From the NCBI GenBank assembly GCA_951394405.1, contig OX596340.1, positions 2,790,001-2,854,000 on the forward strand: 64,000 nt of DNA. The letters run 5' to 3'. Below the pieces are notes generated by a model. The model had not been told where the DNA came from, searched no databases, and worked only from the letters and a program-made list of their open reading frames with translations. Positions 1-10,540 of this stretch are shown one piece after another (the stretch's first letter is position 1; each line of letters begins with the position of its first letter). A program made the translations under genes and the position numbers. This stretch comes from Coprinellus micaceus (lineage: Eukaryota > Basidiomycota > Agaricomycetes > Agaricales > Psathyrellaceae).

Positions 1-2457
1 GATCTCGAACCGGAGAATCCACCTCTTGCACCACCTCATGCTCCCATCGCGCCACCACCGCCTCCCCATGACCATCCAGATGATGGATCAGACGAGAGCG
101 ACAATGATGACGATGGAGACCAAGCAGCACCTCGGACTCCCGAGCGACCTCCTAAAACTGAGCCTAAGACGCCAGCCACACAGCAACCGTCTGTCCATCC
201 GTCAATTCCACCTACTCCTACGAAACGGGATCCCTCATCTACTCCCTCAACGAAACAGCTGCTACCAATACCTGCCTTGTTCCCAGGGCTCCCTGCACCA
301 GCTGAGGATGGACCCATGTTCCCAGAACTACCTCCTCCAGCACCAGTCGCACCTCCAGCACCTGCCCAGAAACGCACCCGGCCACCTCCCCCTCCCCCTC
401 GCGAATCAATCCCTCGCAAGGCGAAAGTTCCGAAAGCTCCACCGCTAGTAGCACAAAGCTCCCGGCCTGTACGGAAAACGGCAACGACCGTCAAGGACTA
501 CCAGCTCGCGAGTGGAAAAGGGAGACGCGGTACAATTCCAGTGGCCAGGCGTGAAGGGGATGAACAGGTAGCAGATCGAGGGGGTGCACAGAGAAACAAT
601 CAGCTACCCGAAACAGAGGATGAGGATGAGGATGAAGACGACGATGAAGACGACGAACCTGTACAACCCATTGCAGCTGAGGACTTTGACCTTGACGACG
701 AACCTGTAGACATGGAAGATGCACTACGTGCCACCAGTATACTTGATTCTCTCATCAGTCTATACCACGTCCCCCTGGAAGAGACCCTGACTCTCGACCA
801 AGGCATGGAAATGGCATTCTACATGGCACAGGACAAAGCACTAGGAGCGGCTACACGCCGTCCAGGAGATGCGCCTCGGACACACTGGGAAGCCTTTGCA
901 GGACCAGATGGTGAACACTGGCAGACCGCAGCACAGGTTGAGATTGACGCCCTAACCACCAATGGCACTTGGGAACTAGTCGAACTACCAGAGGGACGAA
1001 AGGTCGTCGGATCACGATGGGTCTTCCTCATCAAACGAAAGGCAGATGGCACAATTGACCGCTACAAGGCTCGACTTGTCGCCAAGGGATACTCCCAAAT
1101 GCCTGGAGTAGACTACGATCAGACATGGGCACCTGCATCTCGTCTCACATCAATCCGCGCGATCTTCGCCCAAGCCGCCATGGAAGGACACTTCATCGAG
1201 ACCATTGACGTCGACAATGCCTACCTCAACGGAACAATCGAGGAGCAATACGAAGTCTACATGGAGCAAGCGCCAGGGTTTGAGATCAAGAATCCAGACT
1301 CAAAGGGACGGAGATGGGTGTGCCGGCTAAAGAAAGGTTTATATGGCTTGAAACAGAGCGGACGACTATGGTACCAAAAGCTAGCATCAGAACTTGAAGC
1401 GATCGGATTCACCCAAATAAAGTCTGACCCAGCTATCTATGTCTGGGAGATGGATGGGACCCGCATTGTTGTACCAGTCTTCGTTGACGACATCACCATA
1501 ACCTCGAAAAGCCAAGAAAAGATCCAATGGCTCAAGGACTCCCTTGCCAAGGTCTTCAAGATCAAGGATCTCGGACCCACCTCGTACCTGCTTGGAATCA
1601 AGGTTGACTACGACCGCGAGAACCGAGTCATGCGCCTATCCCAGACTCAATACATCCTCGACATGCTTGCGCGATTCAAGATGGAGGACTGCTACCCAGT
1701 AGGAACTCCAATGGATCCAGGAAGCGGTGCTACCCTCACCAAGTACATTCCAAACAAGGCTGACGATGAGATGATGAAGAACGTCCCATACATGAATGCC
1801 ATCGGTGCCCTGATATACCTTATGATTGCGACACGCCCCGACATTGCCTACGCTGTTGCCAAACTGGCCCAATACAACTCCAACCCCGGACCTATGCATT
1901 GGAAAGCAGTCAAGCACCTATTCCGTTACCTCAAGGGAACCAAAGATCTGAAGCTCACCTATCGTAACAATGGTAGCAAGATGTCTTCAGAACTCTTCCA
2001 AGCATACAGTGACGCAGATCATGCTGGGTGCCTTGACACGCGACGATCCACATCTGGATTTGTCATTAAAATGGGATCAGGAGCAGTTAGTTGGTCGGCA
2101 AAGAAGCAATCGACGGTGGCAGACTCCTCAACAGAGGCAGAGTACGTCTCTGCGTCAAGCGCTGGAAGGGACATCATCTGGATGCGCACACTCCTGAAGG
2201 AACTTGGTCATGACGTCTCTACTCCCTCACCACTCATGGTCGACAACCAATCCGCACTCAAGGTTCTCCGGAACCCAGAACTCCACAGCCGAATGAAGCA
2301 CATCGATATAAAGATGCATTGGATTCGGGATGCTATCAAGCGAGGCGACATTACTGTTCACTTTTTATCTACTACCGATATGATTGCCGATATATTTACT
2401 AAACCTTTACCCAAACCTGCCGTTGAACGTCATCGACTCGCTCTTGGACTCGAGTAA
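1..2457 (+). CDS. Copia (Ty1) polyprotein, C-terminal part: reverse transcriptase and RNase H
   Basis: The frame is open from the first base, so the N-terminal part (gag, protease, integrase core) lies outside the window. The first ~200 residues are Pro/Asp/Glu-rich, as in the linker between integrase and reverse transcriptase. The RT domain follows, with the Copia signatures DVDNAYLNG, KGLYGLKQSGRLWYQKL and the catalytic FVDD box (in VFVDDITI). RNase H carries SDADHAGC, RSTSGFV, STEAEYV and the closing DMIADIFTKPLP. The enzyme would copy retrotransposon RNA into DNA in cytoplasmic particles. No stop or frameshift is visible in the 818 codons, so the copy may be young. The stop is followed within 30 bp by a polypurine tract (ATTGAGGGGGTG) and an LTR. 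Confidence 0.95.
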   Translation, partial: DLEPENPPLAPPHAPIAPPPPPHDHPDDGSDESDNDDDGDQAAPRTPERPPKTEPKTPATQQPSVHPSIPPTPTKRDPSSTPSTKQLLPIPALFPGLPAPAEDGPMFPELPPPAPVAPPAPAQKRTRPPPPPPRESIPRKAKVPKAPPLVAQSSRPVRKTATTVKDYQLASGKGRRGTIPVARREGDEQVADRGGAQRNNQLPETEDEDEDEDDDEDDEPVQPIAAEDFDLDDEPVDMEDALRATSILDSLISLYHVPLEETLTLDQGMEMAFYMAQDKALGAATRRPGDAPRTHWEAFAGPDGEHWQTAAQVEIDALTTNGTWELVELPEGRKVVGSRWVFLIKRKADGTIDRYKARLVAKGYSQMPGVDYDQTWAPASRLTSIRAIFAQAAMEGHFIETIDVDNAYLNGTIEEQYEVYMEQAPGFEIKNPDSKGRRWVCRLKKGLYGLKQSGRLWYQKLASELEAIGFTQIKSDPAIYVWEMDGTRIVVPVFVDDITITSKSQEKIQWLKDSLAKVFKIKDLGPTSYLLGIKVDYDRENRVMRLSQTQYILDMLARFKMEDCYPVGTPMDPGSGATLTKYIPNKADDEMMKNVPYMNAIGALIYLMIATRPDIAYAVAKLAQYNSNPGPMHWKAVKHLFRYLKGTKDLKLTYRNNGSKMSSELFQAYSDADHAGCLDTRRSTSGFVIKMGSGAVSWSAKKQSTVADSSTEAEYVSASSAGRDIIWMRTLLKELGHDVSTPSPLMVDNQSALKVLRNPELHSRMKHIDIKMHWIRDAIKRGDITVHFLSTTDMIADIFTKPLPKPAVERHRLALGLE

Positions 2458-2484
2458 ATACAGAGACATTACATTGAGGGGGTG

Positions 2485-2821
2485 TGTTGGAAGACAATGC
2501 TCATGTCAACTCTATCTCTACAAAGAATACCTCTATTTCGAATGTTTTACTTATCTTCTATTGTTCTACAGAGAACAACAACCACCTTGTATTATTCCCA
2601 TTATACTCGCACTTATTGTTCTCTTATCTCCACCTTATCTCCATTCACTGCTATTGTTCTCTACTTATGGAACGTCTATTGTTCTTTCTTATTGTTCCGC
2701 ATATAGGTTATCTATTGTTCTCCACAGTATATAGTCCACACTGTAAGTGGGTGAGTCCCCATCGAACTCTCCCCACTTACAGGTGTGTATCTTGTATACT
2801 CTACTTACTTTCAATCTAACA
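2485..2821 (+). repeat. 3' LTR of the Copia element
   Basis: A purine-rich primer site (about 2473-2484) precedes TGTTGGA at 2485. The block ends with TCTAACA at 2821, the inverted partner of the start with one mismatch, giving a 337-bp LTR bounded by TG...CA. It is pyrimidine-rich with repeated TATTGTTCT motifs. The 5' LTR is outside the window, so identity and target duplication cannot be tested. A 22-bp string at 2761-2782 recurs at 2821-2842, so the right boundary carries some doubt. Confidence 0.7.
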
Positions 2822-3565
2822 TCGAACTCTCCCCACTTACAGTGGGTCATACTTGCATTGTTCTACAGCTGCGGGGCGGTTTGACTACGTTTCCGGACGA
2901 CTGTTCATCGTTCAGGGTTGGGATTCGTCCAGGATGCAAGCGACGGTACGCACTACCAACCTGATGCCCGCTTGATGCCCGCATCTCTTACTGAAGTCTC
3001 CTCAAGAAATCTTGGTACCATCTCACCTACGAGGCTGTTGACTCCGACAAAGTCTCAATAGCGTGTACGTGTCGCCAGGCTGCGTACGGGAACTGTGTAC
3101 ACATTCGGTATTTCGACCATTCCCAAGTCGGAGATCTTGACGAGATTGACGGTGAGTTCTCCATGTCGCCAGCGGTTTCATGACCTGAATTTCATAACGA
3201 AGAGGAACCTCCTTCTACCATCTGTTTTCTACAACGTATCCTGCTCTGTGGGTCGTTACAGTCCGTCTTCTCTGTCCAGTCGATGTCAGTAGTGGAGCTT
3301 CGGGGAAGAGCGATCGTAACGCATGTCGGGCTTGGGCGTGATCATGGGATCTGGAGGTGTAACAAGGACTCGGGGGACTCATGCTTTCACGTCAAGAGAG
3401 CGAAGGAACTACTTCAGGAAGATTTCACCTCTATCCCTGGAGTAGGGGAGCCGGTGGATGTCGAGCGGGATGTTAAGACTTGTCCGAGCGTGTGTTCTTT
3501 GGGTACGCTCCTTCACTATTTATTAAGCGGATTTTCTGACATTTGGAGAAGGGAGGGAACCCGGG
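2822..3565. other. Region without a supported gene
   Basis: Short frames only, with no recognisable domain. Part of it could hold 5' exons of the KDZ-like gene that follows, because proteins of that kind usually have a longer N-terminal region than the one starting at 3566. I could not find a convincing splice chain. Confidence 0.4.
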
Positions 3566-5931
3566 ATGACGATATCATACCTCCCCATAGACCCTCCAAG
3601 ATGGGCGCAACTTCCTACCGACACGATCCGCAACGAAAATGTACCAGACATCCGAGTTCCACACCAGAACGCCCTATACCCTCTCGATAGTACTTCGTCA
3701 TGCTATTGCCTTGATCATGTCCGCACCACGTTCAATTCAGCCGTCGTCGACCCCTCCAGGCCCGTCAAAGCAAGGAATGTCAAGCTATACACACTTCTGG
3801 CCGTCTACGATGTCTACATCCAGGTCCAGAGGTGTCCCCGGTGTCCCAGCAAGCACAAGAGATTTATCGGCCCGGATCTCTCGGCGTTTGGAATATTCAA
3901 TTATAACAACAAGGTTCTCGCAACACACGAACTCCTGGACGAATATACAAGCGCATATACAAGCGCGGAACAGCCCTTCCATTCATTTTGCACCCAATTG
4001 TCGCGCCGCTATGAGCGAACCAAGGCCCGGTTTCTGGGGGAAGACTTGTTCCGGTCGGTGTGGTTTTGCTACGTTGTTTTGCAAGAATTTGTAAACGACA
4101 TGGCTTGTGAACACTGTGGGCCGTCACCAAGCACGGCAATATGGGATGGGATAACCCTGGCATTCTCCCGCAAGCGGATGACAGGCTCTCTTCGCCCCCC
4201 GACAACTATGGCCAAGACTTCTCTCGTCAGGGCTGGCCTCGGGTATAAACCCAAACAGCATCTTCTCCCAGACGCCCTGTTACGTCGACGTTTGCGTGCC
4301 GCTCTCGAACCACCAGAGTTCGACGCTGTGTTGGAGGATCTGGACGAAAGGATTACAACCCTATCAGTGTCTGAAGGGGATGGGGGGGATGAGAGTTGCG
4401 GGGATACAATGATATTGCCTTCCCCAACACTACGTCGTAACCTGTTTCCTACTTCTGAGGGAAATGGGCATGGTGATACCTTCGTCGATACCCTTTCTCC
4501 TCCATTGCCCTCGTCACAAGATACTGCCCTGGCAACCACACTCCCACCCCCTCCCTGCATTGTGCCGGCTGTCGATGCGCTGCCAGTACCAGATGTGACG
4601 CCTACCAGGAACTCATCCAGATCTAAGCATGCACGACCTCTCCCTTCGGTGTCGTTGAAGACCCCAGTCAGCCCCACCAAGTCGCCGTTCAAAGGCACTC
4701 ACTTTGAGTCCGAGGAAGGGTGGAGACATCAGGCCCTTCTTGTTAAGGAGCACCTGGCGCTCATAGAATGGGTCAACGCCGAGTTGGTAAAGCAAGGCGG
4801 GCCCGAGTGCCCGGAGCTCGCATCCTTGTTTGACAAGTATTTCGGGCAGTTAGCATACGCTGGAGGGATCAAAGGTTATCGAAAGCGGAAAGTGGGCGAG
4901 TGGAAGAGGTTCTTCAAGCAGGTTCGCATTTAGTTCCCTCAGGTTCAATAGGTATTGAGCGAGACTTTTAGATCGCGGCCGAGGAGTCTGTTGTACAGCT
5001 TGTCAACTTCAAGCAGTGGGAGAACCTCTGTGATTATCTGAAGGATCCCCAGAGGCGTAACCGTCGTAAAGTGGTATCGATACCTGCGTTCCACAAGGCG
5101 CTGAGCGATAAGGATTGCGACGTCAATGCCTTGAACAGCGTGCTGCGTTGGGTCAAGGCTAGGGCCCGCTCGGTGCTGTTCGAACTTATGGGGCAGGCGA
5201 AGGACCCGTTACCGCTAGCGGACGTTGCAACGTTACCCTCGGAAAGGTCTTGGATGAAGGTTAGGATCTTGCATGCACTTTCTAGAGTACCCTTCCTGAT
5301 CCTTCGACTCTAGACTGGATGCTACTACAATATGCCCCCCATACGACATAGACCTAAGTACCCCAAGCTGGACGACAACGAAGATAAGGATAGGTCAGGA
5401 CCTCGCGGTGATCGCTGTGGAAAGTATTACAGTGAATACGGGGAAAAGAGGCTTACAGGCGGCATCATGGTTTGCTGGTGCCAACACAGTGTGTGTTATG
5501 GCTTCCACTGCATACCCAAAAGTGAGGGACGCAATGTCGTCTTTTCCGCGATGGTCACCCGTTGGCCTACTGCGCCAGAGAGGGTCGTATACGACTTCAC
5601 TTGCGCTCTTGGGCCATATTGCATGCTGCGGGAACCCCAATTTTTCGCCAGAACATCGTTCGTCATCGACCACTTCCACGCCGCAGGGCACACCAAGTGC
5701 AGCCCCGCTGCCTTCCTATCTGAATACGCGAATGCGGATCCCAAACTTTCAGCGATCAACTCAAGCGCAGCTGAATGCGGGAATGGCGCCCTTCGGTGAA
5801 TTCGCAAGTCGGTGAGTTACATGTCTCAGGACCGGGCCGTAATTTATACCAAGGTCTTCTTGTCGATCTGGAATCGCACCAAGATTCTTAGGGCAAAGAA
5901 GAAGCAGCAGGAGGCCCAGGGGGGTCCCTAG
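3566..5931 (+). pseudogene. KDZ-like transposase with cysteine clusters, broken by one in-frame stop
   Basis: Three exons join cleanly: 3566-4921, 4972-5259 and 5314-5931, with introns of 50 and 54 nt and GT-AG borders. Cysteine clusters appear early (CPRCPSKHKR; CEHCGPSPSTAIWDGITLAF). The C-terminal exon reads GGIMVCWCQHSVCYGFHCIP, YDFTCALGPYC, DHFHAAGHTKCSP and NSSAAECGNGALR. This is the layout I know from basidiomycete KDZ-type transposases and the related vertebrate HMGXB3 C-terminus. After GALR the frame meets TGA (5797-5799) and then continues IRKSVSYMSQDRAVIYTKVF to a TAG at 5929. The stop looks like a CGA-to-TGA change at a CpG. The 5' end is uncertain and terminal repeats were not found. 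The family name is from memory. Confidence 0.6.
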
Positions 5932-5991
5932 TCAGTTGTTATTCTGCGAATCTATGTTGCGCGCCAATCATATCGTGTGTGGTGATCGCCG

Positions 5992-6003
5992 GATCACGTG
6001 ATC
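5992..6003. promoter_or_regulatory. Palindrome with CACGTG core upstream of the F-box-like gene
   Basis: GATCACGTGATC is a perfect 12-bp palindrome containing the CACGTG E-box recognised by bHLH regulators. It lies 105 bp before the ATG at 6108. Function is inferred from position and motif only. Confidence 0.3.
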
Positions 6004-6060
6004 TTCAGAAAAAACATTAGACTAAATCCCGGAGACCCTTTGTCGGCCGCTCACTTCACT

Positions 6061-6107
6061 CCAACACCCCGAACCTCTTCGCCAACACCCCGAACCTCTT
6101 CGCCAAC
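6061..6107 (+). repeat. 21-bp tandem repeat just before the start codon
   Basis: Two perfect 21-bp copies (CCAACACCCCGAACCTCTTCG) plus the first five bases of a third end directly at the ATG of the next gene, so they would lie in its 5' leader. Confidence 0.8.
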
Positions 6108-7959
6108 ATGTCCATCCGAGTCACCTTCTTCCCCCCACCCAATTCAATCCTCTTCACTTCGCAATCTCAGCGAGCGGCGGTGATCTTCGCCACTCTTCCC
6201 CTCGAGGTTTGCGTCATTATCGCAACATTTGAGGCTGGTTTGAAGCACCAAGAATACTGCCCTTTTGCCACGTTTTACGACCCCGAATTCGACGATTTCT
6301 TGACGGTCGTATCTGGCATCAAAACGTTCTGCAAGCTCAAACACTGCCCGCACGATGCAAACCCGTCGGTTTTCTTCGTCCAATTGAACTGGCATTGGCG
6401 TCGGCTACTGGAATTCCACGGCATTTGGGCGACTGCGTACCTCCTAGTCGACATGGACTTCAGGGTCGTTCGCAGTCCATTCCATTTACGGGTCCTCAAT
6501 ATGGCTGAGTACGCGTTCTGCGTTAGGTACGTGAACGCCACCCTGATCTTGGTTTCAACTGGCTGACGGTTCCTTTCTGTGCTAGGGCGTCGGGTACCCA
6601 CCCTTTTAGGGTTTCCATTGGGTGCAACCCAAAGCAGCGGCAGGATCTAGCCGATGGGGTGCTCCTGACGAAGAGCAAGATGAAGCTCAACATCGACGAG
6701 GTTACGAGCCGGCTAACATCGCTGTGCTTCGATGCAAGCCTTGGGCGGCTGGTGACAGCGATGGGTCTGCTTGACGTGAGCACCCTCACCAACATCTACA
6801 TGGCCGATGGGGCTTCGGATCAGTATCCGGCCAATATGGCACGACTGCGAGACTCGAAGCTGTTCCAGTCACCGGGGCTCAAGCAGGTGTATTGTTCGAT
6901 GAATTTCAACGGGGACAGTGGGCCGTTGGTCTTCGCTTCCGGACACAATTCTTTCCAAGTTCTCGACCTCTCGGGTGCGGGCTCGTATCACGAAGTGGCC
7001 GTCGAGTACTTCCTCCATTGCTGCAAGTCCCTGGAGGATTTCCGAATTACCGCATCCACTAACGAAATGGCGCACATCGAAACCTTCGTCAACGGCTCCG
7101 ATATCATCGACGACTCTATCACCGCAATTGCCCCCAACACCATAGTCGAGCTCCCCCTCAAACACCTGCGCCTCAATCAATATATAAACTCCAACAATGT
7201 CCACTCGTCTACGCCGGCGTTCCTTTCCATGTTCTCCTTCCCCTCGCTGGAGGAACTGGTGCTTATCCACCTCGACACTGTTCACCCGAGAGACCTCAGC
7301 TGGCTCTCCAGGAGTCCTTTTCCCTCCCTCACTTTCCTTCAGTTCAACTGCGAAGTGATCGAGGGCGGTGACCTTCATGCCATTCTCACGCGGATGCCGG
7401 TCCTGCGCGAATTGGTGTTCGGCTCAGGTTCCCCGTTGAGTGAACGATCGCCACGGGGGAGTATGAGGGTGCCACGGCCATACCAAGACAATGTGTTCTT
7501 GCGGGCTTTGCGGTTTGCTGGGATGGAAAGGTTGGAGGTACTTGAATTGGGGGGCAATTGTTGGTTTACCAGACGAGAATTGGAACAGTTCCGTAAGTAA
7601 TTTGACATTCCCTAGGCTCTGGAAACACAGCTGAATGTTCTACAGTTGCGGTATATGATGGTGTTCGCTATTCCCTACGGGAGTTGGTGGTCAACGTGTG
7701 GTACGGACCTGCGGACGGGTCGGTCGTGAACGTCGTCAAGACGGGCACGCAACGGGTTACATTTCAGTGTGCCCAGGTTTCCCATTGCAACTACGCAGCA
7801 GCGAATGGGGAAAGGCCTCAAGGACATGGCGGGGGAGGATGGTCCATGTTCGAGTGTCAGAGTTGCGGGTTCAACCACCCCTTGACGAAGTTGGAAGATG
7901 TGACCACCGCTGCCCGTAATGTTCGGGATCGTATGCGGCGGTACTGGGCCGGGTATTGA
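6108..7959 (+). CDS. F-box/LRR-like protein, three exons
   Basis: Exons 6108-6526, 6586-7592 and 7646-7959 (introns 59 and 53 nt, GTACGT...CTAG and GTAAGT...ACAG) give 579 aa with no stop. A short stretch near residue 25 (TLPLEVCVIIATFEAG) resembles the LPxE start of an F-box. The middle has spaced leucine-rich segments (FQVLDLSGAG, LKHLRL, SLEELVLIHLDTV, LRELVFGSG, LEVLELGGN), as in fungal F-box proteins that recruit substrates to SCF ubiquitin ligases. The C-terminal exon is Cys-containing (CAQVSHCNYAA, ECQSCGFNHP). The F-box is weak, so an unrelated leucine-rich protein is possible. It begins 176 bp after the KDZ-like remnant. Confidence 0.6.
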
Positions 7960-8189
7960 GCTTCTTGACGGCACCCTCAATTTGGTTTCATGTAGTCTTC
8001 TCCTTACCATTCAAAGTATTCATCATTTTTTGTGAGCCTCCGCCCTGCGTAAATTACAGTTCAGTACTCGGTTTTGATACTAGTATCCTCCCTTTCACCC
8101 TAAGTGTGATCCAGCTGCAGTGTTGGAGTACCTGGTTCTAGGGCATAGTTATGGTCATACAGTCCACTGCAGTGGGTGTACAGCCCTAC
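7960..8189. other. 3' flank of the F-box-like gene
   Basis: AT-richer sequence after the TGA at 7957-7959. I see no gene or clear repeat here before the satellite begins. Confidence 0.4.
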
Positions 8190-9458
8190 GCCATTCGAGT
8201 CTATGCTTATCAGCGTAAGGCCTTTCGGAGAAAGAGTTTCTTGGGGATCTTATGCCCATAACGTTCCCCGGGGTGAGAGCCGTGAGCGTAACGATGAAGG
8301 GCGGGGCGTATCAGCGTAAGGGCTGTCCGTGAAACGATTTCTCAGCAAACCTTACACTAGTAACATCCCCGCAGAAGGAGCGTCCGCTGTAATGGAAAGG
8401 CCAGGGGTCTCCAGGTGTAAGGCCTCTGTTTGAAGTTGGTAGTCATTTATTTTTCTTGCAATCCGGCCGCCTGCCTGCTGGAGGAGCGTAACCATACGAC
8501 ATTTGTTTCTGGGGGTATCTCATTATGCTTTGTTCATAGAATATTAGAACCATTGATCACCAGTCTCGTCTGGATAACGCTGCCTGAACAGGGACTATGG
8601 GTATACGACTAAGCTTTCTATATGTATCAGAGTGGGCTCCCCTCAGAAATGGCTTTCCCAAGGGCTTACCTTAATAACACTCACCGAGCGAGGGCTACGA
8701 GAGTAAGATCTGTAGCTCCAGGTGTATCAGTGTAAGCTGTTTGGGGGGAGGCATTTCTCTCAGAATTTATCCTCGTAACGTTGTCCTGGTAAGGGCTACG
8801 GGCGCACAACTGCTGAGCCCTGTCTTATCACGATAGGCTTATCTTTCAACGGGGTTTCTTGCCAAGCTTACCCTGATAACACTGACCCAGACAAGGGCTA
8901 CCAGCGTAAGGCAGACGTGCCAGGGTGTATCATCGTACGGTTTTGCCTTGACACAGTTTCTGGGAAGGCTAACCCTGGTAAGGCCCACCTGGGGGGGGGG
9001 GGGGGAGCTACGGGCATACAACCGCTCAAGGCGGGCTTATCACAGTAAGCTTGGCTCTCAACAGGGTGTCTCGCCAAAGTTATCCTGGCAACACTCCCCT
9101 GAGCAGAGCCACGAGCGTACGACAGCCGGTCCTAGGTGTATCATGGTAAGCCTTCGCACTGGAAGGGTTTGTTACCGATCTTACCCAGGTAATACTCTAC
9201 GTGCCAAAGCTACGGGCATACAGTTATTGGGCCTAGGTGTAGAACGGTAAGGTTGGCCATCGAAAGGGTTTGTCACCAGGCTTACCCTGGTAACACTACG
9301 CATGCGAGATCTACGGGCGTACAGTTCACGGCCCTAGCTATATAACGGTGATATTTACCGTCAAAGGGATTTGTCGGGAGGCTTACCCTGGTAGCACCCT
9401 TCTAGGGAGACCTACGAGCTTCAGTGCACGGTTATAGGTGTATCACGGTAAGCCTTGG
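8190..9458. repeat. Degenerate ~100-bp tandem satellite, left part
   Basis: Units recur about every 100 bp. Each has a TATCANNGTAAGC-like element (near 8212, 8309, 8727, 8826, 8928, 9039, 9139, 9241, 9341, 9441), then a TTACCCTGGTAACAC-like element, then GAGCTACGGGC-like sequence. Copies are diverged and vary by a few bases in length; one is lengthened by a G15 run. No reading frame is conserved. The array continues at 10242 after a solo LTR. Confidence 0.8.
8991..9005 (+). repeat. G15 homopolymer inside the satellite
   Basis: Fifteen consecutive G residues. They lengthen this satellite unit to about 111 bp, against about 100-102 bp for its neighbours. Long G runs are error-prone in sequencing, so the exact count is uncertain. 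Confidence 0.8.
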
Positions 9459-10236
9459 TGTTACGACCTCGATGAGGGAGTTGGCGTTGTCCGTCACTGG
9501 TCGGCTTCTTAGTCGTACTATCCCCCTATTCCTAATATCTTCTGGGATGTCGCGCGGTCAGTCACACATCTATTGGACAATAGTACGTTGCACTGGTATC
9601 AGACTTGAACGTTCTTCTATGACACGTCAGGGGTCCACGGATACTCTCGGATGCTTACTAGTTTGGCGATCTTCTAGTCAAGTCCGGCTTACAGATGCTT
9701 CCTAGTCTGGCGGTCTCCTAGGCAAGTCTGGCGTCGTCACACGGCGGGTTCACTACTAGACAATAGTGGAGTGTGGAAGGTTCTCAGTGGCGTTCACTGT
9801 CTCGGTTGTGGTGCGTGATGCGAAGGGAGTCTTGTGGAGTTGCGGAAGTCTTGCAGGAGCTTATTGGGGGGAGAGCGGCGCAGTGGAGTGGGCGAAAGGG
9901 GACTAAGATTAAAGTATAACAAGCTAAGCTACATGGGTCGTACTACGGGGTATTTATACCTAATTGGTGTGAGTCACAAGATAGCTGCATATGACGAATA
10001 GTGAGGTAATAGTGGGGTGAGTGGAGTAAATAGTGGAGCGCTTGGAGTAGATAGTGGAGCGCGTGGAGTCTGGGTCAAAAGTAGCTGCGGAGTCGTGGAG
10101 CGCATACTCCACATGGGTCAGGGGTAGCTGCGGGGTAGCTGCGAAGTCCTACGTCACTATGAGTCATAAAAAGAGAAAAGAAATAAAGTGGTGGCTATGC
10201 GAGGGTGGGATAGGAGGTGCGAAGCGAAGCGTAACA
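9459..10236. mobile_element. Solo LTR with 5-bp target duplication
   Basis: The block starts TGTTACG and ends CGTAACA, a perfect 7-bp inverted pair with TG...CA ends, 778 bp long. It is flanked by the direct repeat CTTGG (9454-9458 and 10237-10241). Removing it with one CTTGG copy restores a normal satellite unit. No internal retrotransposon genes are present, so it is an LTR left after recombination. The TGTTACG start is common in Ty3-type LTRs, but the superfamily cannot be fixed. The 3' part has repeated GTGGAG and AGCTGCGG strings. Confidence 0.85.
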
Positions 10237-10241
10237 CTTGG

Positions 10242-10540
10242 TACTGGAGGGGTCCGTCGCCCTCTTACCCAGGTACCGCCCTCCTGGGGAGACCTACGAC
10301 CGTATGACAGCCAGTTCCATCTGTATCGGGGTAAGCTCTCTTGGCGGAACCATCTTTCGCCAACGTTATCCTGATAACAGTCGTTGCAGGGGTGTCATAC
10401 ACCTTTGCTATTCAAGCACAGGAAATTTCTGGAGGATTTACCTTATACTGGTAAGCTCTCTTCCGGTGGGGGAAGGCTTCTGCAAAATCCGTTACAGCCC
10501 GACGACCACAGCGTACAAGGGTAGACTCTAGCGAGGCTGC
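10242..10540. repeat. Degenerate ~100-bp satellite, right part
   Basis: The repeat resumes with TACTGGAGGGG, CTCTTACCCAGGTA, GGGGTAAGC, CGTTATCCTGATAACA and CTGGTAAGC, matching units left of the solo LTR. It fades out near 10540. Confidence 0.7.

Noticed and set aside
8190..10540. CRISPR-like array
   Set aside because: Units are contiguous and diverged, with no constant repeat and unique spacer alternation, and the organism is a fungus.
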